Notes under the pieces: model-generated
Told to the model about the DNA's origin: nothing
Database searches by the model: none
Seen by the model: only the letters and a program-made list of their open reading frames with translations
Translations under genes and position numbers: made by a program
NCBI GenBank assembly: GCA_963558565.1
Contig: CAUWGX010000003.1
Coordinates: 124,001-188,000 of the forward strand
DNA: 64,000 bases
Origin: Atopostipes sp963558565
Lineage (GTDB): Bacteria; Bacillota; Bacilli; Lactobacillales; Carnobacteriaceae_A
Reading direction: 5' to 3'
Part shown: positions 1 through 8,504 of the stretch, in pieces
Numbering within the stretch: position 1 is the stretch's first letter
How the letters are laid out: every line of letters begins with the position of its first letter

Positions 1-497
1 GCTTGTTCTTCTGTAATACTCTCTGCCAATTCAACAATTGCTTGATTGACTCCTTCAAATTGCATAGGAACTCTTTTCTGCACCCCAGCAAATTTGAAAG
101 CAGGTAATTCAACAATTTTTGCTTCCATTCTATTTCCTCCTCGTACATTGATAAAAAAAGTAAGTTTTGGAAAGGAAAGAATTGTTTGAGATGTTCTCAC
201 TTCCGAAGGTGGATAACCGCTCCATTTTTTAAAGGCTCTCGAGAAACCTTCTACGGACTGATAGCCATATTTAAAAGCTACATCCGTCACACTCTCACCT
301 CGCAGCAAGTCTTGATTCGCTGCGGACAATTTCCGTTTTTTAATATATTCACTCAAAGGCATTCCAGAAATCGCTTGGAAAATTTTTCGAAAATGAATAT
401 CCGACTCACCAACAAATTGTGCAACATCTTCAATTGCGATTTCATTCGTGAGATGTTCTTCAATATAATCCACCGCATCATTTAAACTTTTTAACAT
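1..497 (-). CDS. AraC-family regulator with C-terminal GyrI-like effector domain (partial)
   Basis: The frame is open from an ATG at 497 to the window edge, so the 3' end is missing and 165 residues are visible. Residues 1 to about 100 form an AraC-type double helix-turn-helix; it opens LKSLNDAVDYIEEHL and carries the second-helix signature around VAFKYGYQSVEGFSRAFKKW. After a short linker the protein reads MEAKIVELPAFKFAGVQKR, the usual start of a GyrI/Rob-type effector-binding domain. This HTH-first, GyrI-second order is typical of small-molecule-responsive AraC regulators (family knowledge). The ATG has a GGAGG-like site 6-8 bases upstream. No target gene is visible; upstream lie a two-copy direct repeat and a gene remnant. 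Function beyond DNA-binding regulator is unknown. Confidence 0.85.
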   Translation of the reverse strand, partial: MLKSLNDAVDYIEEHLTNEIAIEDVAQFVGESDIHFRKIFQAISGMPLSEYIKKRKLSAANQDLLRGESVTDVAFKYGYQSVEGFSRAFKKWSGYPPSEVRTSQTILSFPKLTFFINVRGGNRMEAKIVELPAFKFAGVQKRVPMQFEGVNQAIVELAESITEEQ

Positions 498-668
498 GTT
501 ATTCCTCCCAATCCATAAAGAAGTATATCGAATGCACCTAAGGAATGCTTGATAATTCTTGTATGAATTTAATCAAGTCTAATAAAATTCTGTTTGTGAT
601 GTTTTCATTTAATTGTATAGAAAAAATAATTCCGAATACAATCAGAAATACTTAAATGTTGTAGCTCA

Positions 669-734
669 TTCGTATGAAAATACATTTGATGAAAGGAAGA
701 TTTGTTTATTTGTACGAAAATGCATTTGATGAAA
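669..734. repeat. Two-copy imperfect direct repeat upstream of the AraC-type gene
   Basis: Two 26-base units at 669-694 and 709-734, start to start 40 bases apart, share ATTTGATGAAA and the pattern CGTAYGAAAATRC. They lie 170-240 bases upstream of the AraC-type gene. AraC regulators commonly bind direct repeats, so an operator is possible, but this is inference. The units could equally be part of a decayed gene. Confidence 0.4.
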
Positions 735-887
735 ATAAAAAAGCAATTCACCCTAAAAACGCTTTTCAATGCGAAAACTTCTCTAGAAGCTTTCAACATC
801 ATAATTTTCGAAAGAACTTAAAATTGAAACCACTCATTCTCTATGGTAATTTTGCTTCAATTATCGGATTAGAACCTTTCACGGTAA

Positions 888-1031
888 TGGATCATATGGT
901 GGGTTATGGTCAGTGAGAACAAAATCCAAGTGAAATATCTAGATGCTTTAGATCAAAATCCTTTACTTGATATCAAAGCTTACTCTGCGGAGATTGATTC
1001 TTATCCAGAAGCAAAAAGAAAAGATAAATAA
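888..1031 (+). pseudogene. 3' remnant of a TrmO/TsaA-like (UPF0066) gene
   Basis: This frame reads about 47 residues ending ...YLDALDQNPLLDIKAY, SAEIDSYPEAKRKDK and a stop. This is the C-terminal signature of the TrmO/TsaA family (L-DALDGTPVLDIKPY, then a D-x-FP-like stretch), which methylates t6A37 in tRNA with S-adenosylmethionine. The rest of the gene is absent: upstream in the same frame there is a stop at 885, and neighbouring frames give only fragments. It is therefore called a decayed remnant. The match is by eye. Confidence 0.45.
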
Positions 1032-1115
1032 TTTATATTTCTTCAAATAACAAAAGAGGATCTCTTGATTAAAGAACAGTGATATGTTTTTATGGAGGAA
1101 CCTTCTTATTAAAAG

Positions 1116-1157
1116 AAAAGGAGTGACTGAAGGAAATCTTCAGCCACTCCTTTTTTA
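1116..1157 (-). terminator. Rho-independent terminator
   Basis: Stem AAAAGGAGTG(A)CTGAAG paired with CTTCAG(C)CACTCCTTTT around a short loop. T-runs on both strands allow bidirectional use. On the minus strand it lies just after the SRPBCC gene. Confidence 0.8.
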
Positions 1158-1172
1158 ACTTTCAGTATATTT

Positions 1173-1679
1173 TTATACGATATATTCCGATAAGCGCGCC
1201 CAAGTTTCGGCAATCCCTTCCATCATGCCATCTTCTAACAGAGCTTGCAGTTCATCCGCTGTCGCATAACGGGTCCGACTAACCACAAAGGTGCGCTCCT
1301 CATCTAAAGCTAAAAATTCGATCGTTGTTTCTGCAACCGGCATCTTTGGGTCTATGTTTCCCTGATTATCAGTAAAGTAGTCGGTATAAACTAGACGATG
1401 TGGGGCTTCAATTTCATGGTAGACCATTTTCCCCCAGGACTCCATACCGACCGTTTGGTGAATATCATCGAAGCTCTTCATCCCATAAAACCATTCACCA
1501 CCTGGCCGAAAGTCCATCTCAGAATGCACTAATTGCCATCTTTTAGGTCCCCAAAAGTGTTCCAAATGCTTTGCTTCAGTAAACATTTTAAAGACCTTTT
1601 CACGCGGTGCTTGAAATGTTTTTTCTAAGATCAATTCATTTTCATTCTCTACTCTGGATGTAATTCCATACTTTGGCAT
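1173..1679 (-). CDS. SRPBCC / AHSA1-like domain protein
   Basis: The protein is 168 residues, a single START-like SRPBCC fold of the AHSA1 (activator of Hsp90 ATPase homologue 1-like) group. Evidence: EKTFQAPREKVFKMFTEAKH and FWGPKRW near the N-terminus, DFRPGGEWFYGM in the middle, and a late helix TWARLSEYIV. Such bacterial proteins bind hydrophobic ligands; their substrates are mostly unknown. The ATG follows AGGAGGTGTAAC. It lies 10 bases after the DUF4256 gene on the same strand, so the two are probably co-transcribed, and a terminator follows. No enzymatic role can be assigned. Confidence 0.85.
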   Translation of the reverse strand: MPKYGITSRVENENELILEKTFQAPREKVFKMFTEAKHLEHFWGPKRWQLVHSEMDFRPGGEWFYGMKSFDDIHQTVGMESWGKMVYHEIEAPHRLVYTDYFTDNQGNIDPKMPVAETTIEFLALDEERTFVVSRTRYATADELQALLEDGMMEGIAETWARLSEYIV

Positions 1680-1689
1680 GTTACACCTC

Positions 1690-2235
1690 CTATATGTTTA
1701 GCTTTCCTCTAAAACCTCTGGCCCCATAATAAGCTTCTGCTCCATTGTGATAAGTAAAGACTGTGTCATAGCGTCGATCACAAAATAGTGCACCGCCTAA
1801 TGTACGAATCGAGTCGGGGGTTTGGATCCAACTCGAGGATTTTAAATCAAACGCACCATAGCTTTGGAGTAAACGATATTCTTCTTCTGTTAATAGTTCA
1901 ATCCCGATGGCAGCAGCCATTGTTTGAGCGTCATTTTGAGGTTTATTTTTCTTGCGAGCTTCTAGGGCTGGTCGATCGTAACATACACTTCGGCGACCTT
2001 TGGGGCTTTCCACAGCACAGTCCATAAAAACATAAGCATCACTAATAACATCTGGCTCGCCTCCTGTCTTTTCCATTTCATTTAAGGACCATAATTTTGC
2101 GGGTTGTTCTTTTAACTTAGTTTCGATCGTTTCCCACTCCATGTTCGGGTGTCTTTCTAAATGGTTGAAGAAGCGTTCTTTTAAAATTGCCAAAATATTT
2201 GTTGCTTCTGCTGCCGTCAATTCGTTTTCCACCAC
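1690..2235 (-). CDS. DUF4256 family protein
   Basis: The 181-residue protein resembles DUF4256 proteins of bacilli and lactobacilli: N-terminal ILKERFFNHLERHPNMEW, a central DCAVESPKGRRSVCYDR stretch, and C-terminal FTYHNGAEAYYGARGFRG. No biochemical function is established. The start is a GTG; GGAGAGGAG sits about 9 bases upstream and no ATG is better placed. The SRPBCC gene follows directly and is likely in the same operon. There is no signal peptide or membrane segment, so it is probably cytoplasmic. Confidence 0.75.
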   Translation of the reverse strand: MVENELTAAEATNILAILKERFFNHLERHPNMEWETIETKLKEQPAKLWSLNEMEKTGGEPDVISDAYVFMDCAVESPKGRRSVCYDRPALEARKKNKPQNDAQTMAAAIGIELLTEEEYRLLQSYGAFDLKSSSWIQTPDSIRTLGGALFCDRRYDTVFTYHNGAEAYYGARGFRGKLNI

Positions 2236-2308
2236 TCGTCACTCCTCTCCTTCTTTCTAACAGTTTACTTAAATTTACCAAGAGGTGGTAATAAAACAAC
2301 TTTAGAAG

Positions 2309-2345
2309 TAAAAAAAGCTGAACAATCATTGTCCAGCTTTTTTCG
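2309..2345 (-). terminator. Rho-independent terminator after lactate oxidase
   Basis: AAAAAAGCTG and CAGCTTTTTT arms enclose a short interrupted loop. It lies 20 bases after the stop of the lactate oxidase gene. Confidence 0.8.
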
Positions 2346-2363
2346 TCAATATTTTTCATTGAT

Positions 2364-3470
2364 TCAGTCAAAGAGTTGTGCATTTTTAATATCTTCAATG
2401 GTTTGTGTTCCTGCAAGTTGCATGACACGTTCTAAATCTGTTTCAAAATACTCTAATACAGACCGCACGCCTTTCCAGCCACCTAATGCTAATCCATAAA
2501 GGACTGGACGACCCAGCGCCACAATATCCGCTCCACTTGCGAGTGCTTTGAAAATATGTTCACCTCGACGAATCCCACTATCGAAGATAATCGGCACACG
2601 ACCTGCGACCGCTTTTGCAATCCCTTCTAATGTTTCAAAGGAACCGGGTGCGCCATCTAACTGACGGCCTCCGTGGTTAGAAACCCAGACCCCTTCTGCG
2701 CCAGCACCGATGGCAGCCATTGCATCATCAGGTGTTTGAATTCCTTTAACAATAATTGGTAATTCTGAATATTCTTTTAAGACGCGTACATCTCGTGGAC
2801 TGATCTTTTGTTTGGATTGCGAGTAAATGTTGTTTAAGGACATATTCGCACCCGAGCCCGTTAAGTAACGAGAAACAATCGGCATTCCAAAAGGATAAAC
2901 AAATTCATTACGAATATCTTTTTCACGATTTCCACTTAAAGTTGAATCCGCGGTTAAAATAATCGCTGTCGCGCCATCTGCTTTCGCTTCATCGATAATG
3001 TTTTTATTCAATTCATCGTCTTTACTCATATAAATTTGGAACCAGCGCGGTGAACCTTGTAGGCCTTCTTCGATCTCTTCGAATTTTGCGCCGGAATAAG
3101 CACTGATGGACATGATTGTGCCAAAATCAGCTACTCCTTTTGCTGTCCCTGCTTCTTTTGTTTGATGGGCTAACCCATGAGCCGCAATCGGCGCCATAAT
3201 AAAAGGAACTTTAATATCATGACCTAAAATAGAAGTTGACGGGTCTGGAAATTCAACGTCCGCTAATACACGGGGTAAAATTCGCTTCGTTTCCCACGCT
3301 TTTTGGTTTTGACGTAAAGTGTATTCATCCGCCGAACCACCCGAAATATAATCGAAACCACCTTTCGGCACAATTTCTTGTGCACGCTCTTCTAATTCAT
3401 AAGTATTCACCACATGAATATCTTTCACTTCTGTTGGTGCATCATAAGCTATTTTTTCTTGTTCAACCAT
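2364..3470 (-). CDS. lox: FMN-dependent L-lactate oxidase
   Basis: The 368-residue protein belongs to the FMN-dependent alpha-hydroxy-acid oxidase family, a TIM barrel. The family oxidises L-lactate with O2 to pyruvate and H2O2. Visible landmarks are FDYISGGSADE near residue 45, MAPIAAHGLAH, the active-site segment WVSNHGGRQLDGAPG (His base, Arg carboxylate ligand), and the FMN-phosphate region FDSGIRRGEHIFKALASGAD. The length and SGGSADE fit lactate oxidase better than membrane lactate dehydrogenases or glycolate oxidase. An upstream in-frame ATG at 3485 exists, but GGAGG lies between the two ATGs, 8 bases before 3470, so 3470 is chosen. The gene follows lrgB by 39 bases, suggesting an lrgA-lrgB-lox transcript. 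Confidence 0.88.
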   Translation of the reverse strand: MVEQEKIAYDAPTEVKDIHVVNTYELEERAQEIVPKGGFDYISGGSADEYTLRQNQKAWETKRILPRVLADVEFPDPSTSILGHDIKVPFIMAPIAAHGLAHQTKEAGTAKGVADFGTIMSISAYSGAKFEEIEEGLQGSPRWFQIYMSKDDELNKNIIDEAKADGATAIILTADSTLSGNREKDIRNEFVYPFGMPIVSRYLTGSGANMSLNNIYSQSKQKISPRDVRVLKEYSELPIIVKGIQTPDDAMAAIGAGAEGVWVSNHGGRQLDGAPGSFETLEGIAKAVAGRVPIIFDSGIRRGEHIFKALASGADIVALGRPVLYGLALGGWKGVRSVLEYFETDLERVMQLAGTQTIEDIKNAQLFD

Positions 3471-3509
3471 TATAAAAGCCTCCATTTGAAATTATTCTTT
3501 TTAAATTTT

Positions 3510-4217
3510 TTAACCAAACATTAACTGAATAAGGGGTTGTGCAAAAGGTGCGAGCACGACCACTACAATTCCTGTCACCACAATTGATAAGCCTGACATG
3601 GCGCCTTGAACATCGCCAATTTCAATCGCTTTGGCTGTTCCCATCGCATGTGCCGAGGAGCCCAGCGCAATCCCTTGAGCGACTGGATCTGTGATTTTTC
3701 CAATTTTGAAAATCGTCGGCGCAATCACGGCACCGATAATTCCTGTAAATACGACCACAGCGACCGTTAACGATACAATACCACCGAGTGATTCAGACAC
3801 TCCGACTGCAATGGCTGTGGTAATGGATTTAGGGAATAACGTTGCCACCATCTCTTCATTAAATTGAAAAAGCAAACCAAAACCAAAAATCATAAGGGTA
3901 TGGAACAATACGCCCGAAAAGATGCCCGTTAAAATCGCTTGATAGTTTTCTTTTAAATACGCATAATTTTTCTCTAGTTTAATGGCCAATGCGACCGTCG
4001 CTGGGGTTACAAATATACTGATGAAACTGCCCCCTGCTTCGTAGGTCTCATAAGGAATATCTAAAATAAGCAATAATAAAATAATCACCACAATAGCAAA
4101 TAAAAGAGGAGTAAACAGCGCCGTATCCCATTTTTTCTTAAGTTGCGCTGCCAATAAATAAAAACCAATTGTGACTGAAAGCCATAAATAAGGACTGGCT
4201 AATAAGTGATCAATCAT
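3510..4217 (-). CDS. lrgB: LrgB/CidB-family membrane protein
   Basis: The protein is 235 residues and highly hydrophobic with about seven or more membrane segments. It contains LGSSAHAMGTAKAIEIG and LFPKSITTAIAVGVSESLGG, conserved in LrgB/CidB/YohK proteins. The family partners LrgA/CidA in holin/antiholin-like control of autolysis, and in streptococci and bacilli LrgAB-type pairs have been linked to pyruvate transport (family knowledge). Its ATG overlaps the end of lrgA by 8 bases, indicating translational coupling. The next gene makes a pyruvate-generating lactate oxidase, which favours the pyruvate role here. Confidence 0.9.
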   Translation of the reverse strand: MIDHLLASPYLWLSVTIGFYLLAAQLKKKWDTALFTPLLFAIVVIILLLLILDIPYETYEAGGSFISIFVTPATVALAIKLEKNYAYLKENYQAILTGIFSGVLFHTLMIFGFGLLFQFNEEMVATLFPKSITTAIAVGVSESLGGIVSLTVAVVVFTGIIGAVIAPTIFKIGKITDPVAQGIALGSSAHAMGTAKAIEIGDVQGAMSGLSIVVTGIVVVVLAPFAQPLIQLMFG

Positions 4218-4608
4218 AGGTATTCACCCTCTCTTCTGAAACGCTCGCTTCCTCTTTTCGCGTGCGTTTTTGTACCCATTGAACAATTTGGCCCACAAAC
4301 CACATCATGACCGCGACGGTTACCAACATAATAATTAGAAGTTGTAACCACCATTCAGCCAGGACGTCAAAATTTGTCATCAAACCGACCCCCGCGGGCA
4401 CGAAAAAGATCGCCATATTGTCCGTGAGCCAAGTTCCTACTTCATCTACTTGTTCAATCTTTAGCCATTTAAAATGCAGGGCAAAGAATAAAAGAACCAT
4501 GCCAAGCACACTCCCTGGAATCGCAACAAAACTCGCGATGGCGCTCGAGAGGAATTCTCCAAGTAAAGAAAAGAGGAAAATCCAAAACAATTGTTTAATA
4601 AGCCTCAC
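4210..4608 (-). CDS. lrgA: LrgA/CidA-family holin-like protein
   Basis: The protein is 132 residues with about four membrane helices: QLFWIFLFSLLGEFLS, PGSVLGMVLLFFALHF, a central DNMAIFFVPAGVGLM, and a C-terminal helix followed by a basic/acidic tail. IPGSVLGM and FFVPAGVG are LrgA/CidA hallmarks. A longer frame begins at 4635, but AGAAGGAG sits 8 bases before a GTG at 4608, so the GTG start is preferred. It is first in the lrgA-lrgB-lox run and divergent from a LysR regulator, the arrangement of cidABC/cidR and ywbHG/ywbI. Confidence 0.88.
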   Translation of the reverse strand: MRLIKQLFWIFLFSLLGEFLSSAIASFVAIPGSVLGMVLLFFALHFKWLKIEQVDEVGTWLTDNMAIFFVPAGVGLMTNFDVLAEWWLQLLIIMLVTVAVMMWFVGQIVQWVQKRTRKEEASVSEERVNTYD

Positions 4609-4731
4609 GTAAAATTCTCCTTCTAAACATTTCATTTTTATTTATGAAAGCGTTACCTAACTCTCCTTCATCTTAGCATAGGTAAAGCGAATTGTCTCAT
4701 ACAAGTTTTCTATGATATGATAAACGATATT

Positions 4732-4753
4732 TATGAGGTCTCTGAACCTCATA
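4732..4753. promoter_or_regulatory. Perfect inverted repeat between lrgA and the LysR gene
   Basis: TATGAGGT and ACCTCATA arms (8 bp each, perfect) are separated by 6 bases. The repeat lies in the divergent intergenic region 120 bases from the lrgA start and 57 bases before the LysR start. Dyad sites in such spacers are typical LysR-family targets. Assignment is inference. Confidence 0.5.
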
Positions 4754-4809
4754 TATAACAATTATGTTAAAGCCCTCACATATTTAAAAGAACCCTTAAG
4801 GAGTTAAAA

Positions 4810-5706
4810 ATGAATTTACAAGATTTAATTTATTTTAAACATTTAGCTGAAAATTTAAGTTTTACGGAAACCGCTAAGCATTTTTATGTGTCGCAGCCTT
4901 CCATTTCAACCGCCATCCAAAGACTAGAAAATAAATTAGCGGTTGTTTTAGTCGATCGCCGCAAAACCTTAAAACAAATTCAACTAACAGCGGCTGGTGA
5001 AATTCTTTATGAAGACACGATAAAAGTTCTAAAGCTTTTAGAGACTACCCAACAAAAAATTCAAAACTTAGGGCAGGAAAATGTTTATTATGGTTTCTTA
5101 CCAACGATTGGGGGTTATTTTTTACCTAAAATTATGCCGCACTTAGCCGATTATCATCAAACGATTCAATTTGTCGAAGAAGAAAGTTCCGATATCATGT
5201 TGAAAAATGTGCTAGAAGAAAAAGTTCCGATCGCAATTATCGGCCATGAAAAGCCGCATATTCAAGAAAAGAAGCTGCAAGAAATACCGATTTTGGTGGA
5301 AGAAATGGCCCTTTGGATGGCACCGACCCATCCTTTAGCGCAAAAAGATGTATTAGAGACTAAAGACCTTCAAGATGAAGTGTTTATTTCCTTGTCCGAA
5401 GGCTATACGCACCAGAGAATTTTTGATCAATGGGCCCGCGTCAATAAAATTCCGGAGCCAAATATTTTATATACCAAAGAAATTAAAACAGCCCAGTCGA
5501 TCGCAGCTTCCACGCAAATGTTGGCTTTTATGGCAGATATTATTGTGGATGACCACAGCCCTTTAGTAAAAGTGCCTTTAAAAAATGCCCCTAAATTTTA
5601 TATTCGTTTAATTTTAAATACAGCGATGGAAAATTCTTTAGACCAGGAAGCGTTCAATGAAGCGGTTATTGCCGCAGTAAAAAAAGAATTTATTGAATCA
5701 GTTTAA
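4810..5706 (+). CDS. LysR-family transcriptional regulator (CidR/YwbI-like position)
   Basis: The 298-residue LTTR has an N-terminal winged HTH: MNLQDLIYFKHLAENLSF, TAKHFYVSQPSIS, RLENKLAVVLVDRR. A periplasmic-binding-like effector domain covers residues 90-295. The ATG is 6 bases after AAGGAG. It is divergent from lrgA-lrgB-lox, the placement of CidR and YwbI, LysR regulators that induce cid/lrg-type genes in response to acetate or pyruvate-overflow states (family knowledge). Control of the neighbouring operon is therefore likely; the inducer cannot be read from sequence. A bidirectional terminator separates it from copZ. Confidence 0.88.
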   Translation: MNLQDLIYFKHLAENLSFTETAKHFYVSQPSISTAIQRLENKLAVVLVDRRKTLKQIQLTAAGEILYEDTIKVLKLLETTQQKIQNLGQENVYYGFLPTIGGYFLPKIMPHLADYHQTIQFVEEESSDIMLKNVLEEKVPIAIIGHEKPHIQEKKLQEIPILVEEMALWMAPTHPLAQKDVLETKDLQDEVFISLSEGYTHQRIFDQWARVNKIPEPNILYTKEIKTAQSIAASTQMLAFMADIIVDDHSPLVKVPLKNAPKFYIRLILNTAMENSLDQEAFNEAVIAAVKKEFIESV

Positions 5707-5708
5707 AT

Positions 5709-5755
5709 AAAAAAGCCAACGTCCAGTATGTGGTTGTACTGAACGCTGGCTTTTC
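5709..5755. terminator. Bidirectional terminator between the LysR gene and copZ
   Basis: Convergent-gene hairpin: AAAAGCCA, ACGT, CAGTA arms pair with TACTG, ACG, TGGCTTTT with single-base bulges. There are T-rich tails on both strands. Confidence 0.85.
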
Positions 5756-5759
5756 TCTT

Positions 5760-5963
5760 TTATTCCGCGATGGCATAGGGAGTATCCGCTAACGCGTGAT
5801 TCAAATCTTGTATTGAAATATTTGCTTCACTTTCGATACGCGCCATTTTATTTTCGACATCGACGGTTACTTTATTCACGGTGGAAATGCTTGTCAATTT
5901 TTCTTGAACAGTTTGCGCGCAACCTGCGCAAGCCATCCCTTCCACTTGTACTGTTTGTTTCAT
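5760..5963 (-). CDS. copZ: Copper chaperone CopZ
   Basis: A 67-residue single heavy-metal-associated domain: GMACAGCAQTV gives the MxCxxC copper-binding loop, followed by the usual beta-alpha-beta length. CopZ carries Cu(I) in the cytoplasm to the CopY repressor and the CopA exporter. The ATG follows AAGGAA at good spacing. It is the last gene of copY-copA-copZ, 14 bases after copA, and ends before a bidirectional terminator. Confidence 0.92.
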   Translation of the reverse strand: MKQTVQVEGMACAGCAQTVQEKLTSISTVNKVTVDVENKMARIESEANISIQDLNHALADTPYAIAE

Positions 5964-5977
5964 TTTATCGTTCCTTT

Positions 5978-8485
5978 TTAAATGGTTTCAAGTTTTTCTT
6001 TCTTTGGAGAGGCTTGTTTGTCTTCTTTGACGGAAGTCGGTTTAAATCTTTTGAGTCGCGAAGCATTTAAAACAACGGAAACAGAACTTAAACTCATCGC
6101 AGCGGCCGCAAATATTGGGTTTAAGAGCGGACCACCAAATAAGTGTAAGACACCCATCGCGACAGGAATACCTAATGTATTATAAGCAAAGGCCCAGAAT
6201 AAATTCTCTCGAATATTTTTAATGGTTGCTTGGCTTAATTCTACTGCTGTCGGAACATCCATTAAATCACTACGCATCAAGACGATATCCGCCGATTCCA
6301 TCGCTACGTCTGTTCCGGAGCCAATCGCAATCCCGATCTCCGCTTGTGCTAAGGCAGGCGCATCGTTAATGCCGTCTCCCACCATCGCTACGCGTTTTCC
6401 ATCCTGTTGTAAGACTTTGACTTCGCTGGCTTTATCTTCCGGTAACACTTCACTTAAGACCCGATCAATGCCTACTTGGCGCGCAATCGCTTCAGCTGTG
6501 CGGGTGTTATCTCCCGTAATCATCGCCACTTCAATGCCCATTTGGTGTAAACGTTCAATGGCTTGGACACTATTTTCTTTCACTGTATCCGCAACGGCAA
6601 TAACCCCTGCTATTTTTTGATCGATCGCGATATACATCGGTGTTTTACCTCGTTCTGCAAGTTGGTCGGAAGTTTCGGCTAGATCTCCTAAATCAATCTT
6701 GTTTTCCATCATCAATTTTTTGTTACCTAAGAACAAGTGCTGGTCCGCAATCGTCACTTCAATCCCATGTCCTGGGATCGCATTAAATTGTTCCGCAGCT
6801 TGCAACGCCAAACCTTTTGCTTCCGCTTCGCGAATAATAGCTTCACCGAGTGGATGCTCGGAACCTTTTTCCGCTGAAGCAGCTAATGTTAACAATTCGT
6901 TTGAATCAATAGCCGCTGCCGTCACTAAGTCTGTGACAATCGGTTGACCTTCAGTAATTGTACCTGTTTTATCAAAAACGATTGTATCTACTTTAGCTGT
7001 GGTCTCGAGCGCTTCGGCACTTTTAATCAATACGCCATTTTCAGCCCCTTTGCCAGTTCCCACCATAATAGCCATCGGTGTTGCTAATCCAAGCGCACAC
7101 GGACAAGCAATGACGAGGACCGAAATTGAAATCGTTAATGCAAAAATCCAAGACTCTTGCCCTAAGAAAAACCAAGCGAGTCCAGATAAGATAGCTAAAC
7201 CAATGACAATCGGTACAAAGACGCCGGATATCTTATCGGCTAATTTAGCAATCGGTGCTTTTGAACCTTGCGCATCTTCTACCAGTTTCACAATTTGAGA
7301 AAGCGTCGTATCTTTTCCGACTTTGGTTGCTCGATACTGAAAACTCCCTGTTTTGTTCATACTGGCGCCGATGACTTCATCCTCAACTTTTTTCTCCACT
7401 GGAATACTTTCACCGGTTAACATCGCTTCATCAATTGCTGTATTTCCAGAAACAATCACGCCATCGACGGGTAACTTTTCACCTGGACGCACGACAATAA
7501 TGTCATCGACTTGAACTTCATCAATACTGATCTCTTTTTCTTGTCCATTACGCAGCACGCGTGCGGTTTTCGGGGCTAATCCCATTAATTTTTTGATGGC
7601 TTCCGAAGATTTTCCTTTTGAGACTGCTTCAAAATATTTCCCTAATGTAATTAAAGTCAAAATAACAGCGGCTGATTCATAATAAAGCATATGACCAAAA
7701 CTGGCGTCCCCTGCATAAATCATGAACGTTGCATACAGACTATACACAAAAGCCGCACTCGTTCCTAAAGCCACTAACGAGTCCATATTCGGGTGGCCTT
7801 TGAAAAGTGTTTTAAATCCAACTTGAAAGTACTCTTTATTAATCACGAGCACTGGCGCCGTTAATAGTAATTGAATCAGCGCAAAAACGAGTGGATTTAA
7901 TTCCGGAGCCATAAAGCTCGGAATAGGTAAACCAACCATAGGCCCCATTGAAATATAAAATAATGGCACAGTGAAAATAGCTGAAGTGATAAATCGGTGC
8001 CACAAATTCTTAATTTGCTGATCTTTTTTCGCTTGATCCGCATCGACTGCGGAAGCTGAATCTACTTCTTCATGCGCTTCATAACCAGAAGCGGCCACCG
8101 CTCCCGTAATGTCCGCAAAATTTAAAACATCCGGATTATATTCCACAGATAATTTCTCTGTCGCTAAATTAACTGCTGCTTGGTCCATGCCTTCTAATTT
8201 TTGCGTCGCTTTTTCGACCGTTTGCGCACAAGAGGCACACGTCATGCCCTCAATATTTAATGTCTTTTTCACGGTATTTGTTTTGGCTTGGTACCCAGCA
8301 TCCGCAACGGCTTTTTGGATCTCTGCTTCGGATAAATCTTCTTGGTTATATTGGATATTTAACTTTTCCGTGGCTAAATTCACCGTCGCCTCATCGACGC
8401 CCGGCAATTTTTTAGCTGTATTTTCGACGGTCTGCGCACAGGAAGCACACGTCATTCCTTCAATTGTAAAAACTTTCTTTTCCAT
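5978..8485 (-). CDS. copA: Copper-exporting P1B-type ATPase
   Basis: The 835-residue protein has two N-terminal HMA domains, each with GMTCASC (near residues 11 and 80), then eight membrane helices. The intramembrane copper site is CPC in VIACPCALGLATP. Further signatures are the actuator TGES, the phosphorylated Asp in DKTGT, SEHPLG in the nucleotide domain, and MVGDGINDAPALA in the P-domain hinge. These define P1B-1 Cu(I) exporters, which pump copper out at the cell membrane. A GTG lies one codon upstream, but GAGGAGG is 8 bases before the ATG at 8485. Two HMA repeats make it Bacillus-CopA-like rather than the single-domain Enterococcus hirae form. Confidence 0.95.
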   Translation of the reverse strand: MEKKVFTIEGMTCASCAQTVENTAKKLPGVDEATVNLATEKLNIQYNQEDLSEAEIQKAVADAGYQAKTNTVKKTLNIEGMTCASCAQTVEKATQKLEGMDQAAVNLATEKLSVEYNPDVLNFADITGAVAASGYEAHEEVDSASAVDADQAKKDQQIKNLWHRFITSAIFTVPLFYISMGPMVGLPIPSFMAPELNPLVFALIQLLLTAPVLVINKEYFQVGFKTLFKGHPNMDSLVALGTSAAFVYSLYATFMIYAGDASFGHMLYYESAAVILTLITLGKYFEAVSKGKSSEAIKKLMGLAPKTARVLRNGQEKEISIDEVQVDDIIVVRPGEKLPVDGVIVSGNTAIDEAMLTGESIPVEKKVEDEVIGASMNKTGSFQYRATKVGKDTTLSQIVKLVEDAQGSKAPIAKLADKISGVFVPIVIGLAILSGLAWFFLGQESWIFALTISISVLVIACPCALGLATPMAIMVGTGKGAENGVLIKSAEALETTAKVDTIVFDKTGTITEGQPIVTDLVTAAAIDSNELLTLAASAEKGSEHPLGEAIIREAEAKGLALQAAEQFNAIPGHGIEVTIADQHLFLGNKKLMMENKIDLGDLAETSDQLAERGKTPMYIAIDQKIAGVIAVADTVKENSVQAIERLHQMGIEVAMITGDNTRTAEAIARQVGIDRVLSEVLPEDKASEVKVLQQDGKRVAMVGDGINDAPALAQAEIGIAIGSGTDVAMESADIVLMRSDLMDVPTAVELSQATIKNIRENLFWAFAYNTLGIPVAMGVLHLFGGPLLNPIFAAAAMSLSSVSVVLNASRLKRFKPTSVKEDKQASPKKEKLETI

Positions 8486-8504
8486 CACTAAATCCTCCTC
8501 TTAT

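Noticed and set aside
674..916. 80-codon plus-strand frame upstream of the TrmO-like remnant
   Set aside because: No recognisable domain or ribosome site; it covers the direct repeat and probably contains debris of the same lost gene.
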